Assembly: GCA_009731375.1 (NCBI GenBank)
Contig: BJOX01000359.1
Location: forward strand, 561,747 to 625,746
Length of the DNA: 64,000 nucleotides
Source of the DNA: Paulinella micropora
Lineage: Eukaryota > Cercozoa > Imbricatea > Euglyphida
Direction: 5' to 3'
Each line of letters starts with the position of its first letter. The stretch's first letter is position 1. Below, piece by piece: positions 10,523 to 21,198 of this stretch. Both the position numbers and the translations under genes were made by a program. The notes beneath the pieces are model-generated. The model was given only the letters and a program-made list of their open reading frames with translations. It had not been told where the DNA came from and did no database searches.

Positions 10523-11044
10523 TGTAATGCCCCCAACGATTGCTCGTAAAAAATCGGTAATACAACCAAACACAGTCCTCAAGAATGAGAATGATGTCTC
10601 GTTGTATTAGCTCAGTGAAGCCAAAAAGGAAAACGGCAACAGACAAGGAATAAAATGGCATCAGGTCCAATCCGGACAAATAATACTGAAAAACAAGCTG
10701 GTGCACCTGTCACCAGGAAAATGTATTTTTTACCGGCTATCCGGGGGGTGATGCCTACAGTACCCCCTCCCGATTTTATGACGGAAATAGCATTTTCGTC
10801 ATACACCTTCTGATTTCTTTCTGCAAATAGTATGCGCTATGGAGTCATGCCACACAGCGCATCGACCCACGGATAGACGCTAAAAGACGATAAATATATC
10901 CTCATACGGCACGTCAAAGCGGATTCTCTAGCCTTTCTTGTAAATTTTGAACTCCTTCCCCTCAATNNNNNNNNNNNNNNNNNNNNNNNNNNNNNNNNNN
11001 NNNNNNNNNNNNNNNNNNNNNNCTTGATCTCCTTCTTCTTCTTA

Positions 11045-11082
<38 letters not shown>

Positions 11083-11465
11083 GATAGCCCAGTGGTCAAG
11101 TTCTACCATCTGGGCCCTGTCGCCAGTTCGATTCCCGTCGGTGCCACCAGTATTTTCATTGAACATANNNNNNNNNNTTAACCGTGCTCAGGTACGACAG
11201 TATATAATCTATCGTAAAAATAATTTAATGAAAGTTTCAGAGAACATTTCATTTTCGAGAACATAATCCCAGGACTTGGAAAGGGTCATACCCGGGAACG
11301 CCATCGCTCAATACACTAGCGATCCCCGTATACGGTGTAGTATCATCGTCGATCGACCTTTCGCACTCGTATGTTGCGATCGAATGCCAAGTTATATCAC
11401 TGAGTCTTTTTAATATTCATATTGATAACTGATGATGCATGATCAAATCATGATACGCCGTGGGC
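10523..11465 (-). mobile_element. Gypsy-1 LTR (3' LTR of a minus-strand element; end approximate)
   Basis: Starts TGTAATGCCCCC and matches 62969-64000 nearly base for base outside the gaps, which shows it is a repeated terminal sequence lying just past the 3' end of pol. Two gaps (10967-11022 and 11168-11177) interrupt it. Between them is a SINE fragment that the second LTR copy lacks. The true inner end is not visible because the other copy leaves the window; about 11465 is an estimate. The opposite LTR falls in the gap at 19462-19671. Confidence 0.75.
11083..11167 (+). mobile_element. tRNA-derived SINE fragment inside the LTR
   Basis: Carries GATAGCCCAGTGGTC (A box) and AGTTCGATTCCC (B box), identical to the SINEs at 4.8-5.7 kb. 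It is preceded by (ATT)n and cut at the 10-N gap. The other LTR copy has unrelated sequence here, so this is either a real insertion or a misjoin through (ATT)n. Confidence 0.65.
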
Positions 11466-11511
11466 AATCAATCAGTTTATTTGAGACGCATAAAGAAAAA
11501 TAGTTTCTTTG

Positions 11512-14500
11512 TCACTGCCTTCGTCGTCTGGCGCGGATTTCTTTGCCTGGTGGAGGACCACCAACAAAAGTCAGATCGAACTTTGACTGTTCGAGAATGT
11601 CCCAGATCTTATTAGGGATTCCGCCCAACGATAATTCAAAAGGGACATCAAGCACTCCTCTTGGCAGTGTCTGAATGGTCCACGCAGTGTAATCCTTGTC
11701 TCTGGGAGTAATTGTATCATCCCATGTCTCGAGACTTTTTGCGTCTTTATATACTGGCAGATAATGTCTTGCCTTTGGATCCTCAACCGGGTCCATACTT
11801 CTCCAGAACTGGAGTATCGGTTGTACTATCTTTGCGGCTGATGATATTTTGAGTGTCCGTGTGACACGCATCTGTCGTGGGACCGCCACGACCCGCATCA
11901 AGTATAAGTCTGAGAGAGTGTCATCAGCGACATGTTGTTCCGCTGGTCTCATCAGATAGAAAACATTTTTCACCCATGCGATGGTTGCTATCGCATCGCC
12001 TTCCTTCCATCGCTCATGGACAATCTCAACGTTGCCCGCGTTTGGGTCAGTGTCCGTCCCCTCCTCCTCCTGGTGGACGTCCTTTGATCTCATCGACCTC
12101 ATCGCCTTCCTCGGTTGGTCGTTGATAAGATCATTCCGCGCTCTCCTTAGCTGCGCCTCTGTGATCTTCTCCTTCTTTCCGCTATGCTCTCGCGGAGACT
12201 TGGACTGAGTCCCCACCGCGCTTATGCGGTCAGTCTTCTCCTTGCTGTCCACCTCACTCTCCTCCTTCTCAGCTATCGGTGCCCGATAAGCATCGTCTTG
12301 GTCTATGCCAGCCTCCTTGTGGATGGGCGGCACCTCTTTGAAATCATCCTTCATCCGTTTTAACGCCTCCTCAACGGATTCATCTTCCAGTAAGAAGGGA
12401 TCATACTTAATCAGCCTTCTTACATTCACAATTTGCACCTTCCCTCTACCCCTGATCTTGTAATTCAGAGGTCCCGTCTGTTCCATAATCTGATAAGGTC
12501 CTTTCCAGTGAGTGAACAGCTTAGAGCTGACTCCCTTCGGGACTTGAGGATGGTACAATAGTACAATATCCCCGACCTGGAACTTGATCTGATCCAAGTG
12601 CGCTTGTCGCACCCCTTCAGCATCAGTCTTTCGGCGCTCCGCCTCTCTATGCGCCCTGACTATTTGTTCCGCCTCCATCTTCACTCTAAGTCTCATCCCA
12701 AACAACTCATCCGCATCCGCCCAAGTGTCTTTTGGGTGAAGGAGCGAAGTCGGGATATCAGGCTCACGCCCATATACTAACTGATATGGCGAGATTGAGC
12801 TCTTCGAGCCTCCTAACGCCGTAGAGGGTAGACAGTTCATTGCAAACGCAAATGATGGTGCTGCCTCGACCCATGCTCTTTGATTCTCCTTCTTCGTGCA
12901 ATACATCTTTAGCGAGGCTTTGAGGGGTCTGTGTACCCGCTCGATTTTCCCATTTGCTCGCGGGTTATAGGCAGTAACATATTGCCATTTCATCCCGTAA
13001 TACTTAGATAGTTTGTCGATGACCTCGTTATTAAAGTCCGAGCCTCGATCAGAACATATCTTTCTTGGTACTCCGATCTGTGAGATGATCCTATCGATCA
13101 GCGCCTCGGCCGTCGTCTTGCCGGTAACGTCTTTGACAGGGATGATCCACACATAGTTGGTGGCTCTGTCAATAGCCGTAAGGAGGTATTTGTAACCATC
13201 CTTCGATTCTGGGAAAGGTCCCACATGATCAATGTGTATAAACTCAAACATCCCCGCATGAAGAGGAAATTCGCCAATCAGGCCGAAATTTGCCTTCAGT
13301 GGTGTTTTGTTTATCTTGCACGGGATGCATGCATCCACCGCCTGATCTATCTCCTCCTTCATCTTCTTCCACCAGAATCGCCTCGCTACGAACATATGAG
13401 TTCGTTGTCGACCCGGATGCGCCAAAAGTGGGCAATTGTGGGCTGCGACAAATATAAATCGTCTCAGACTCTCCGGTACCCAAAGGGTCCATTTGTCCGG
13501 CTGTGACGCATAGCGACCGTGAAGGCCCTTGTACCACAGTAGACCATCTCTCCATCCCATCTCCTTCATCTGATCTTTGATCGCTTTCGTCATCCGTAGC
13601 TCATCCGGGTTCTGATATAACTGTATCAGTTCTTTAAACTCCGGATCTTGAGCCTGTTGTTGCCTCCATGCGGTAGGCGAGGCTATATGGATAGTACCAT
13701 CTTCTAGCCGTACCCCGATTCTTTCCGGGTCATCGTCTAGGTCACTTCTCCGCTCTTGAGGAGGCTCCGCATAAACTTCCTGCGTCTCCTCTTCCTCTCT
13801 TATGTTCGCCTTCGCATTCTCATATACCTCATAGGACCACTCAGCGTCCTCCTGGGTATGTAGCTCACAACATATCCCGTGATCCGGGCCTTGTGGACTG
13901 TACCGTAGACCTGTGCGGTCATATCGGACTCCACTCGCCATCTCCATCGCCTCAATGTGGCTGACCTCATACACCTTGTCAGTGGACAAGTCTTCCATCT
14001 CCACCGTGGACACCAACGCCGATACTTCTGAGTTAAACTCTAGCCTAGAGAGGCTATCAGCGACCACATTTCGCTTTCCCGGTAGATGGACCATTGTAAA
14101 ATCGAAACAAGACAAGAACGCTTGCCACCGCGCCAGCCGTCCCGTCTGTTCATGATTCATCAACCATAACAGGTTATGATGATCAGTTCTGACAGTAAAT
14201 TGAGGTCCTCCCCACAAATACTCTCTGAGCCTCTTGAGGGCCCATACTACCGCCAACGCCTCTCTTTGCCTTGTGCAATAGTTTCTCTCCGCCGCACACA
14301 ACTTCCTACTAATAAACATGATTGGGCGTAATTTCTTCTCCTCATCCTCTTGTTGTAATACAGCCCCAATCGCAAACTTAGATGCGTCTGTATCGACTAC
14401 GAATTGTTTCGTAAAGTCGGGCATCGTTAACACCAGTCCTCCGTCTTTCGGGTCTTTGTAAATGAGATCTTTGAGCGCATGAAACGCTTGCAAAGCCTCT

Positions 14501-17325
14501 TCGTCCCACTTCTCAAAGTCTCCAAAATCTATCATTTTCTCCACTTTAGCCCGTGTTGCACCCCAATCGGGTATAAACTGGCTATAGTATTGCGCCATCG
14601 CAAGGAATGAGTGCAATTCAGTGCGGTTCTTCGGTATCGGTCGATTCATAATCTCCTCCCTCTTCTCTTTGGATATCGAGACTCGATTATGGGAGATCTC
14701 GTACCCTAAGTATGTCACACTCGTCTTGGCAAGTTGACACTTCTTTAGATTGCACTTCAGGCCAAAAGCTCCGATGCGCCTGAATATATCGGACAAATGA
14801 TCGATATGCTCCTCCATTGTGTTAGAGTATACGATAATGTCATCGATATAGCAAAATGCATATTCTCCCGCCTTCTGTCCCCGCCTTCTCATAAAGCCAC
14901 CGTCAGACAAATCATCGTACTGACTGCTCAACATCTTCTGCATCGCCTTCTGGAAAAGTCCTGGGGCTTGCTTGAGGCCCATCGGAAGCACTTTCCATTG
15001 GTATATTTCCATACCCACCACAAACGCCGTCAGCCATCTGGACTTTTCCTCCAGTGGTATCTGCCAGAAGCCATTCTTAAGGTCAATGACCGAATAGAAT
15101 TTTGCATTCCGCAGTACTCTCCTTCCTTCTTCTAATGTCGGGAGAGGATTTCTCTCTTCCTCCAGCACCTTGTTAACACGAGCATAGTTAACTGTCAGGC
15201 GCCATTCTCCTCCTGGCTTCGGCACTATTCTCGGTTGTGAGACTATTGGAGATGTTGATCTCTCAATAAAGTCCTCATTGAGCAGCTGTCTTGCTAGCTC
15301 CTCCGCTATCTTCGCCTCATGTATACTCAAATTCGCCCTTCGTGGTGCCGGTGACGGCTCCGCACCCGGTATTTTGTAAATAACCGCAGTGAAATCTTCA
15401 GGCTTGACACCACCTGCATGTGGAGGGTCAAAAATTTCCTTGTTCGCCTCTAATTTGGCTTTTAAAAGCTCCTTCTCCTTCTCCGTGCCTACTCCTTCTT
15501 CCAATATTTTCCGCGCCGCCTCTTGAAAATCTTCATCAGACATCTGCTTATGCTGCTTGAGGGGTTCTCTGTCCTCCTCCAAGCCTAAGTCCTCTTCCGA
15601 GACATCATCTAGGCCCGTCTTTTCATACGTGACCGTGTCCGGCTCATCATCTTTACCGAGCTCCACCAGCATGTCAATGAGTCTCGCGTATTGCAAAGGA
15701 GCTTTACGGGTGTAAAAACCATCAAAGCATGTGAATGCTTGCGGTATCAATTTCAACTTGTCGAGGTCTCTGAGCTTCCGCTTGTATGCACTGCTCTGCT
15801 CACGAGTTCCCATACGACAAGCCACCACTAGCTGTTGCTTGCGAGAGGGTACCGGTATAGGATGATCAATAAGCCGGTCCCTTATTTCCTGCGCCCATAT
15901 CGCCTTCTCATTATATGGCAGGATAATAGTATACGGCTTATTATTTTCGAATAAAGTCCGTAAGCATTTCTTCACTTCAGACAGTGAACGCGGCCACGTG
16001 GGCTCGTCACCCCAGAAATCAGTAATAAAACTTTTAATAGTTTCTGGTGGAGTATCCGGGATTCGCCCCGTTCTCCTTGGTACAAACGCCTCCCTTTTTT
16101 CTTCTCCTACTTTCGCATGGAAACAGTATCCGTTAGTAATATGGACATCTGTTCCTACTCCTTCCGCGAATCTCGCCAACGACGGGCTTCTTTGTGCGAC
16201 ACATATAATCTCCTCCTTTCGCTTCTCGATTAAGTCATCAATAGACTTTTTGTCCCAATGGCATGTCGGAACTGTGACAGTGCACACTTGGGATTCCCAA
16301 TTGTCGGTCCAGGACAGTTCATCCGGTCTTACGACATGGGGGTGAACGTACACCTCAAGTGCCTCATGTGCGATGGCCATCTTTTTGTGATCCGTCGCTA
16401 GACTCAGCTCATAAGCCTCATAAGAGTCAGTAGCGTTGAAGGGATCAATATCGTTCTCTTCTCCTCTTTTTACTCCATATATCACTCGCCGTGCGGCGCA
16501 ATCAATCACAGCCCCCATCGTAGCCAATTGGTCATACGATAGTAATATTGACCCGTGGTAACCGGGGACGACATAGAGGTCCATACGGTATACTCGTGCG
16601 GATTTCAATTTAAAGGTCAGTGTGATGATTCCCGTGATATCCGTCCGGCTGCTCACTCCTTTGAGAGTGCCCGTTGACTTTTTCATATTTCCGTCCACCC
16701 AGTCCCGGTATCGATTAAAAAACTTCCTGCCGACAATATTAATATTCGCCATCGTATCATTACCAACTTTTAATATTGTCTTCAATGTTTCACAATAAAG
16801 TTCCGTATAACACAGAGCATCGGGCCTGTGTATATTGGCTGCGAGAACAAGAACTTTACGTTCCAAATTTTGGAGTCTTGTCTCTAAGTTTTTCAACTCC
16901 TCCTTCTTCTCCTCCTGCTTCACCTCATTAACATTTTTATTATTCTGCGGTACTGGTGCGTTTACTATTTGAGCGACATTGTCTTGTGGTACTTGAGTAC
17001 ACACATTGTCTTTTTGCTCGCCACCCGCCGCGACCGTAGACATTGAGTCTGTTCGTGGTTGTTTGCTTGGCCGAGGCGATACGTCTGCCATTGGCCTCCT
17101 CGCCTCCATCGCAAGTCTCGCCTTCCTATTTGCATCAGTTATCATTGGTAACCGTGCTGTATGAACGGGTATGAGACTACCTTGGGGCTGCAGTCTCTGT
17201 GTACCCACATCTTTGTTTTCACATAGAGGAAGCGTTGGCCCAGTCTGCACAACAGCATTAGAAAGCACTGTGACTTTAGGGTTAAACTTCACAGTCTTCT
17301 CCTTCCTCTCTTCTTCCCCCTCCAG
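11512..17325 (-). CDS. pol: Gypsy-1 Pol polyprotein (PR-RT-RNaseH-IN)
   Basis: An uninterrupted frame of more than 1,900 codons, in the same frame as gag and separated from it only by the UGA at 17326-17328, so it has no obvious start of its own. Domains in order: a retropepsin-like region (about residues 160-290, with NDTMAN where D-T/S-G is expected and ILLSYDQL downstream); reverse transcriptase (about 690-870, YIDD box); RNase H (from about 970, VVDTDAS); zinc-binding H2C2 and integrase (about 1280-1450, with IDHVGPF, SDRGSDF and GKIERV giving D, D and E); a GPY/F module (HWKGPY, about 1600); and a roughly 300-residue C-terminal extension. The order RT-RH-IN and the GPY/F module place it in Ty3/gypsy. 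The long open frame suggests recent activity. Confidence 0.95.
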   Translation of the reverse strand: MEGEEERKEKTVKFNPKVTVLSNAVVQTGPTLPLCENKDVGTQRLQPQGSLIPVHTARLPMITDANRKARLAMEARRPMADVSPRPSKQPRTDSMSTVAAGGEQKDNVCTQVPQDNVAQIVNAPVPQNNKNVNEVKQEEKKEELKNLETRLQNLERKVLVLAANIHRPDALCYTELYCETLKTILKVGNDTMANINIVGRKFFNRYRDWVDGNMKKSTGTLKGVSSRTDITGIITLTFKLKSARVYRMDLYVVPGYHGSILLSYDQLATMGAVIDCAARRVIYGVKRGEENDIDPFNATDSYEAYELSLATDHKKMAIAHEALEVYVHPHVVRPDELSWTDNWESQVCTVTVPTCHWDKKSIDDLIEKRKEEIICVAQRSPSLARFAEGVGTDVHITNGYCFHAKVGEEKREAFVPRRTGRIPDTPPETIKSFITDFWGDEPTWPRSLSEVKKCLRTLFENNKPYTIILPYNEKAIWAQEIRDRLIDHPIPVPSRKQQLVVACRMGTREQSSAYKRKLRDLDKLKLIPQAFTCFDGFYTRKAPLQYARLIDMLVELGKDDEPDTVTYEKTGLDDVSEEDLGLEEDREPLKQHKQMSDEDFQEAARKILEEGVGTEKEKELLKAKLEANKEIFDPPHAGGVKPEDFTAVIYKIPGAEPSPAPRRANLSIHEAKIAEELARQLLNEDFIERSTSPIVSQPRIVPKPGGEWRLTVNYARVNKVLEEERNPLPTLEEGRRVLRNAKFYSVIDLKNGFWQIPLEEKSRWLTAFVVGMEIYQWKVLPMGLKQAPGLFQKAMQKMLSSQYDDLSDGGFMRRRGQKAGEYAFCYIDDIIVYSNTMEEHIDHLSDIFRRIGAFGLKCNLKKCQLAKTSVTYLGYEISHNRVSISKEKREEIMNRPIPKNRTELHSFLAMAQYYSQFIPDWGATRAKVEKMIDFGDFEKWDEEALQAFHALKDLIYKDPKDGGLVLTMPDFTKQFVVDTDASKFAIGAVLQQEDEEKKLRPIMFISRKLCAAERNYCTRQREALAVVWALKRLREYLWGGPQFTVRTDHHNLLWLMNHEQTGRLARWQAFLSCFDFTMVHLPGKRNVVADSLSRLEFNSEVSALVSTVEMEDLSTDKVYEVSHIEAMEMASGVRYDRTGLRYSPQGPDHGICCELHTQEDAEWSYEVYENAKANIREEEETQEVYAEPPQERRSDLDDDPERIGVRLEDGTIHIASPTAWRQQQAQDPEFKELIQLYQNPDELRMTKAIKDQMKEMGWRDGLLWYKGLHGRYASQPDKWTLWVPESLRRFIFVAAHNCPLLAHPGRQRTHMFVARRFWWKKMKEEIDQAVDACIPCKINKTPLKANFGLIGEFPLHAGMFEFIHIDHVGPFPESKDGYKYLLTAIDRATNYVWIIPVKDVTGKTTAEALIDRIISQIGVPRKICSDRGSDFNNEVIDKLSKYYGMKWQYVTAYNPRANGKIERVHRPLKASLKMYCTKKENQRAWVEAAPSFAFAMNCLPSTALGGSKSSISPYQLVYGREPDIPTSLLHPKDTWADADELFGMRLRVKMEAEQIVRAHREAERRKTDAEGVRQAHLDQIKFQVGDIVLLYHPQVPKGVSSKLFTHWKGPYQIMEQTGPLNYKIRGRGKVQIVNVRRLIKYDPFLLEDESVEEALKRMKDDFKEVPPIHKEAGIDQDDAYRAPIAEKEESEVDSKEKTDRISAVGTQSKSPREHSGKKEKITEAQLRRARNDLINDQPRKAMRSMRSKDVHQEEEGTDTDPNAGNVEIVHERWKEGDAIATIAWVKNVFYLMRPAEQHVADDTLSDLYLMRVVAVPRQMRVTRTLKISSAAKIVQPILQFWRSMDPVEDPKARHYLPVYKDAKSLETWDDTITPRDKDYTAWTIQTLPRGVLDVPFELSLGGIPNKIWDILEQSKFDLTFVGGPPPGKEIRARRRRQ

Positions 17326-19422
17326 TCATTCCACCACCTCGAAACGATTACCTTGAGTAGTGTCCGGGTAGGATGACGTATCGGTCTCCGAGGCAGTGTT
17401 GTAGGCCTGAGCTCGACCGAAATTTGGGTTGGAGCTTGCCCACGAGCCTCCTCCTCCTCTGGGTGGGGGGGCTGGAGCTCGAACAGCTCTCCCTCCATAA
17501 GGGGTATATCCCCGACCTCCTCCTCTTCCTCTCTGAGGGGTTCCCTGCCACCTCGAGGCTCCTCTCCATGTTCCTCGTCCTCGTCCTCCTCCTCCTCCTC
17601 CTCCTCCTCCTCCTCCTCCTGCTCCTGCTCCTCCTTCTCGTCCTCTTTGAGAGGCCTTTAAGTTCTTTTGTCTCTCCCTTTCCTCCTTCTTCTCCTTCAT
17701 CCTCTTCATGTAGGTAATGATTGCCTCTCGTAACTCCTCATCATCACACATATTGGCATACCAACCTTCGTTCACAGCGGCAATCTGAAGCATATTGAAA
17801 AGGCCCGGTTCCTTGCCTTCCGTCCTGCTCAGAAAATTTGCCCTTGCTGTTGGGTTCTGCCTATCATGATTGAAAGAGCAGTCTCTGTTCTCCATCTGTG
17901 CCTTACACTGCAAGCCCGCGAACCACCTCCAACATGCGGTCTTCAGGTCTGGCTCTCTCTGTCTCTTCCAACCGGCAACTCTGTTTGTGTACGTGGCTTG
18001 TGCGCCAACAGGTACACCGCCTGCCTGTGCCGTATGTGCCTCCGTGAGCGAGTCCATGTTTGAGCATGCACTCATCACTTCTTGAAACAGTGCTGACGGA
18101 GCAACGCTTTGAACCGTATTTTCGAACACGTGTGTCTCGAGGAAGTTCTTGGACTTCACTGAGCTAAACGTCGAGCATTGTTGTATGAGCTGAGTAAGCT
18201 TACTCGGGTTAACTGTGTGTAACGCCGAAAAGAAATAGAGGATGATCGACTTGCGGCCATAGAATAGCCCATAGGAGGAAACTACCTCCGTAAGGGTCGC
18301 CGCCAAGCCAACAGCACTCCTCAAACTCATCGCCACTGTCTCAAAGATTTCAAATCCTATGAGAGTACCAGTGCAGAGATGCTGGTATCCATGAGATTGA
18401 AAATATGAAATGAGTGTGGCCACCGCCAGTTCACACTGAGCGTCTAGGCCTGTTGCATTGTTTCTCTTAATCTCCTCCTTCTTTCTCAAAAACTTGTACT
18501 GTGTCAGATCAAATCCCTCCGAGACTAGAGATTGGTCAAAAACAGTAACAAGGGCCTCGTATTCCTGCGTTTCGTCGCAAGGAAAAGCCTTCATGCAGGC
18601 ATTGATCTCTTTGAGCTTGCTCAAAAGCGAAGCATCAGAGTCTTTGTCTGAGCTCGTCTTGGCATATAGCATGAGACTTGCCACTCCTCCTTTCTTCCCC
18701 TTGAAGGCATTTATGATGTTCTGTCTGTCCTTCTTCTCCGTGTTTGTGACCACCACCGTAGTTGAGCCCGAGGGTGCAGGGGCTGGTGGGGCAGGAGCTG
18801 GTGGGGTCAAATATGTCGGAGGGTGTGTCTTTGCACCACTCACTTTTGCTTTCATTCTTTCCAGTCTCATCGTCTTCTCGAACTCCTCATTCTCTTTCGC
18901 CTTCTTCTTCTCAGATATCACCAGCTTTTGAGCATGAGTGATAAAGGCCACCAATTCAGAAGCAGATCTGAGAAAATTATATTTCTCCACATATTGGTCA
19001 ACACCTGCTTTGTTGGCGACCGGTGGTGCGTTACTAAGTGATTTAAGGACAGAGTGATCCTTGGTAGGAATCCATCTCTTCCATGCCTCCTTGTGCAGTA
19101 ACGCACCCATCAACAGTCTGATCTTGGTCAGAACTCTGTCGGTCTTCTCTAACTCATCAATCACAGGATGAGTTTCTCCTGCTGCCTTAATGCTTTTTTA
19201 CATCTCTGCCTTCCCCTCCTCCAAGGCCTTTATTTCCATGTAAAAAAATGAAATATGCCACTCGAGTTTTTCGAACCCAGATTGGTCTTCATTTTTTGTT
19301 ACATCGACTGCCTCCTGACCAGTCGCGAGGAATCTGGCCGTTGCTCTTGGGTTTGTGTACTGGAGGTAACCCTCACATCGTGGGCCGTATGTACGTTCCC
19401 AAATCAGGGTTTGAGTGTACAC
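17326..19422 (-). pseudogene. gag: Gypsy-1 Gag with CCCH zinc finger (one in-frame stop)
   Basis: The frame from 19422 begins MYTQTLIWERTYG and stays open except for one TAA at 19198-19200. It then runs to a UGA at 17326-17328, after which pol continues in the same frame. The middle is predicted to be helical. At 17866-17934 it has a C-x8-C-x8-C-x3-H motif (CWRW...QC...DCSFNH) in place of the usual CCHC knuckle. The C-terminus is a Gly/Arg-rich, RGG-like tail, much of it encoded by a CTC/CTCC-rich stretch at about 17440-17640. Gag would form the particle and bind RNA through the finger and RGG tail. The TAA may be a defect in this copy, or translation may start downstream of it. Confidence 0.8.
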
Positions 19423-19671
19423 CCCAAAGATAGCATCGAGTAATTCAAGGTGGGTGTGTGTNNNNNNNNNNNNNNNNNNNNNNNNNNNNNNNNNNNNNNN
19501 NNNNNNNNNNNNNNNNNNNNNNNNNNNNNNNNNNNNNNNNNNNNNNNNNNNNNNNNNNNNNNNNNNNNNNNNNNNNNNNNNNNNNNNNNNNNNNNNNNNN
19601 NNNNNNNNNNNNNNNNNNNNNNNNNNNNNNNNNNNNNNNNNNNNNNNNNNNNNNNNNNNNNNNNNNNNNNN
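19423..19671. other. Gag upstream remnant and assembly gap
   Basis: Only 39 bp lie between the gag start and a 210-N gap (19462-19671). The primer-binding site and 5' LTR of gypsy-1 must be in or lost to this gap. After the gap the sequence restarts inside the ATGTT satellite. Confidence 0.9.
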
Positions 19672-20812
19672 ATGTTATGTTATGTTATGTTATGTTATGT
19701 TATATCATGTTAATAATATGTTATGTTGAGTTATGTTAAGTTACGTTCGGTTATGTTAGGTTATGTTAGTTGGGTATGTCGTGTTGCTTTATGTCATGCT
19801 AGATCATGCGTCTGTTTGCCACACCCAGGTGCATGTCTACACGTACGCGTCTTGATGACCTAGCCTGTTCTGGTGCGCCGTCGGGTGGACGTGAATGCTT
19901 GCCTTCGCTGGCCTGCTAGATAGCAGAGACATAAAATATTAAGAGCATTACCAGCACTTAAGACTGGAAGCAAGAGCATTTTCGCGAATGTAGACAAATC
20001 CGCTCACTTCACTTCGCTTCGTCCTGTAGCAGGCTGCTGAGAAATAGTCAGCAACACTTCTGCCGCCGCTCCTTCTTCCCACGCCACCTCCTCCACGCCA
20101 CCATCCTCTTCCCCCAACATGCCTCTTGTCTCTCGACACTCCCAGTCCAAGGGAAGCAAACTTGTACAAGTAGTGGCTTCCTCTCCTGTAAAAAGAAACG
20201 AGCTTTCCAGCGCTGACTACCCCTCTTTGCCGCTTTTCCCCCAATCAAGCCCCGGCCCAGAAACCCACCTCAACCAAGACCGAAACTCTTTCCTCTCTCA
20301 ATTGCAAGGAGCCATGGTCACGCCTGGCTAGAAAAAGAGGATTAGCTACTATTAGGCAGTGGGTGCTGTCCGCCGCGTATCGAAATATTATATCTTGACT
20401 CGGGGGAAACAGGCAGTACTTTGCAGGGGACTTTGGTAATTTTTCTTTTGAGAAAAGGGACACGACCATTTGCTAGTTAGTAACTTCAAAAAAAAAAAGT
20501 ACCAAGGTGGAAGGATGGTGGCGATGGAAGCGAAACTTTCTCCAGTGCTTGCCAGGTACTGTGTAGTTTGAGTGAGTGTGTTTGTCTAGAGTGTGCTTGT
20601 GGATAACTTCAAGGAGGGGCAGGAGATCGAGAAGCGAGGGTGCAGGGAGGAAGAGCAGTAGCCAGCTGAGTCAGCTGGATGTGGCTGTTTGTGTTTGTCG
20701 ATAGTATGTCTGTGGCTGCTGGGAACTCCGCCTGGGATTAGGCGAGAGATCTGGCGAGGTGTATGTGCTGGTCTGGCTATCGACCACGGCTAGCGGTTCG
20801 AATTCGCTGACA

Positions 20813-20857
<45 letters not shown>

Positions 20858-21184
20858 CTCTCTCTCTCTCTATCTCTCTCTTTCTCTCGCTAACTCACAC
20901 ACACTGACACACATAAAGTAAGTAGTATGTGTGCCACTTGGGCACACTTTTTCGATACATACCCCCGTAGGAATCAAAATGATTCTAACTGCTCGCCTCT
21001 TTATTTCGCAAAGAAACAATACAGAAAGCAATTATAAGCAAATAAACCTTAATCTTCAAAGTTAATTTCTATTTAAATAATTATAAAGACACATATATAG
21101 GATGACGCCGTTCAGGATTTTAAAAGGTTGTGTAATGGTTAAGAATAATGAAAAAAGACATATGGTGAAAGATTCAATAAAGAG
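19672..21184. repeat. Duplicated locus, copy 2 (without gypsy insertion)
   Basis: Near-identical to 9022-10522. Here the Polinton left end continues into Polinton coding DNA, so this copy represents the empty (pre-insertion) allele. No gene is recognised in its unique part (19772-20914). Confidence 0.93.
20921..21050 (+). repeat. Polinton left terminal inverted repeat
   Basis: About 130 bp, matching the reverse complement of 43845-43974 with only scattered differences (for example CTGCTCGCC against CGGCTCTCC, and GTGT against AGGG near the tip). It includes the internal short palindrome GTGCC..TTGGGCAC. Confidence 0.95.
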
Positions 21185-21198
21185 AAGGAGGAAAAGTT

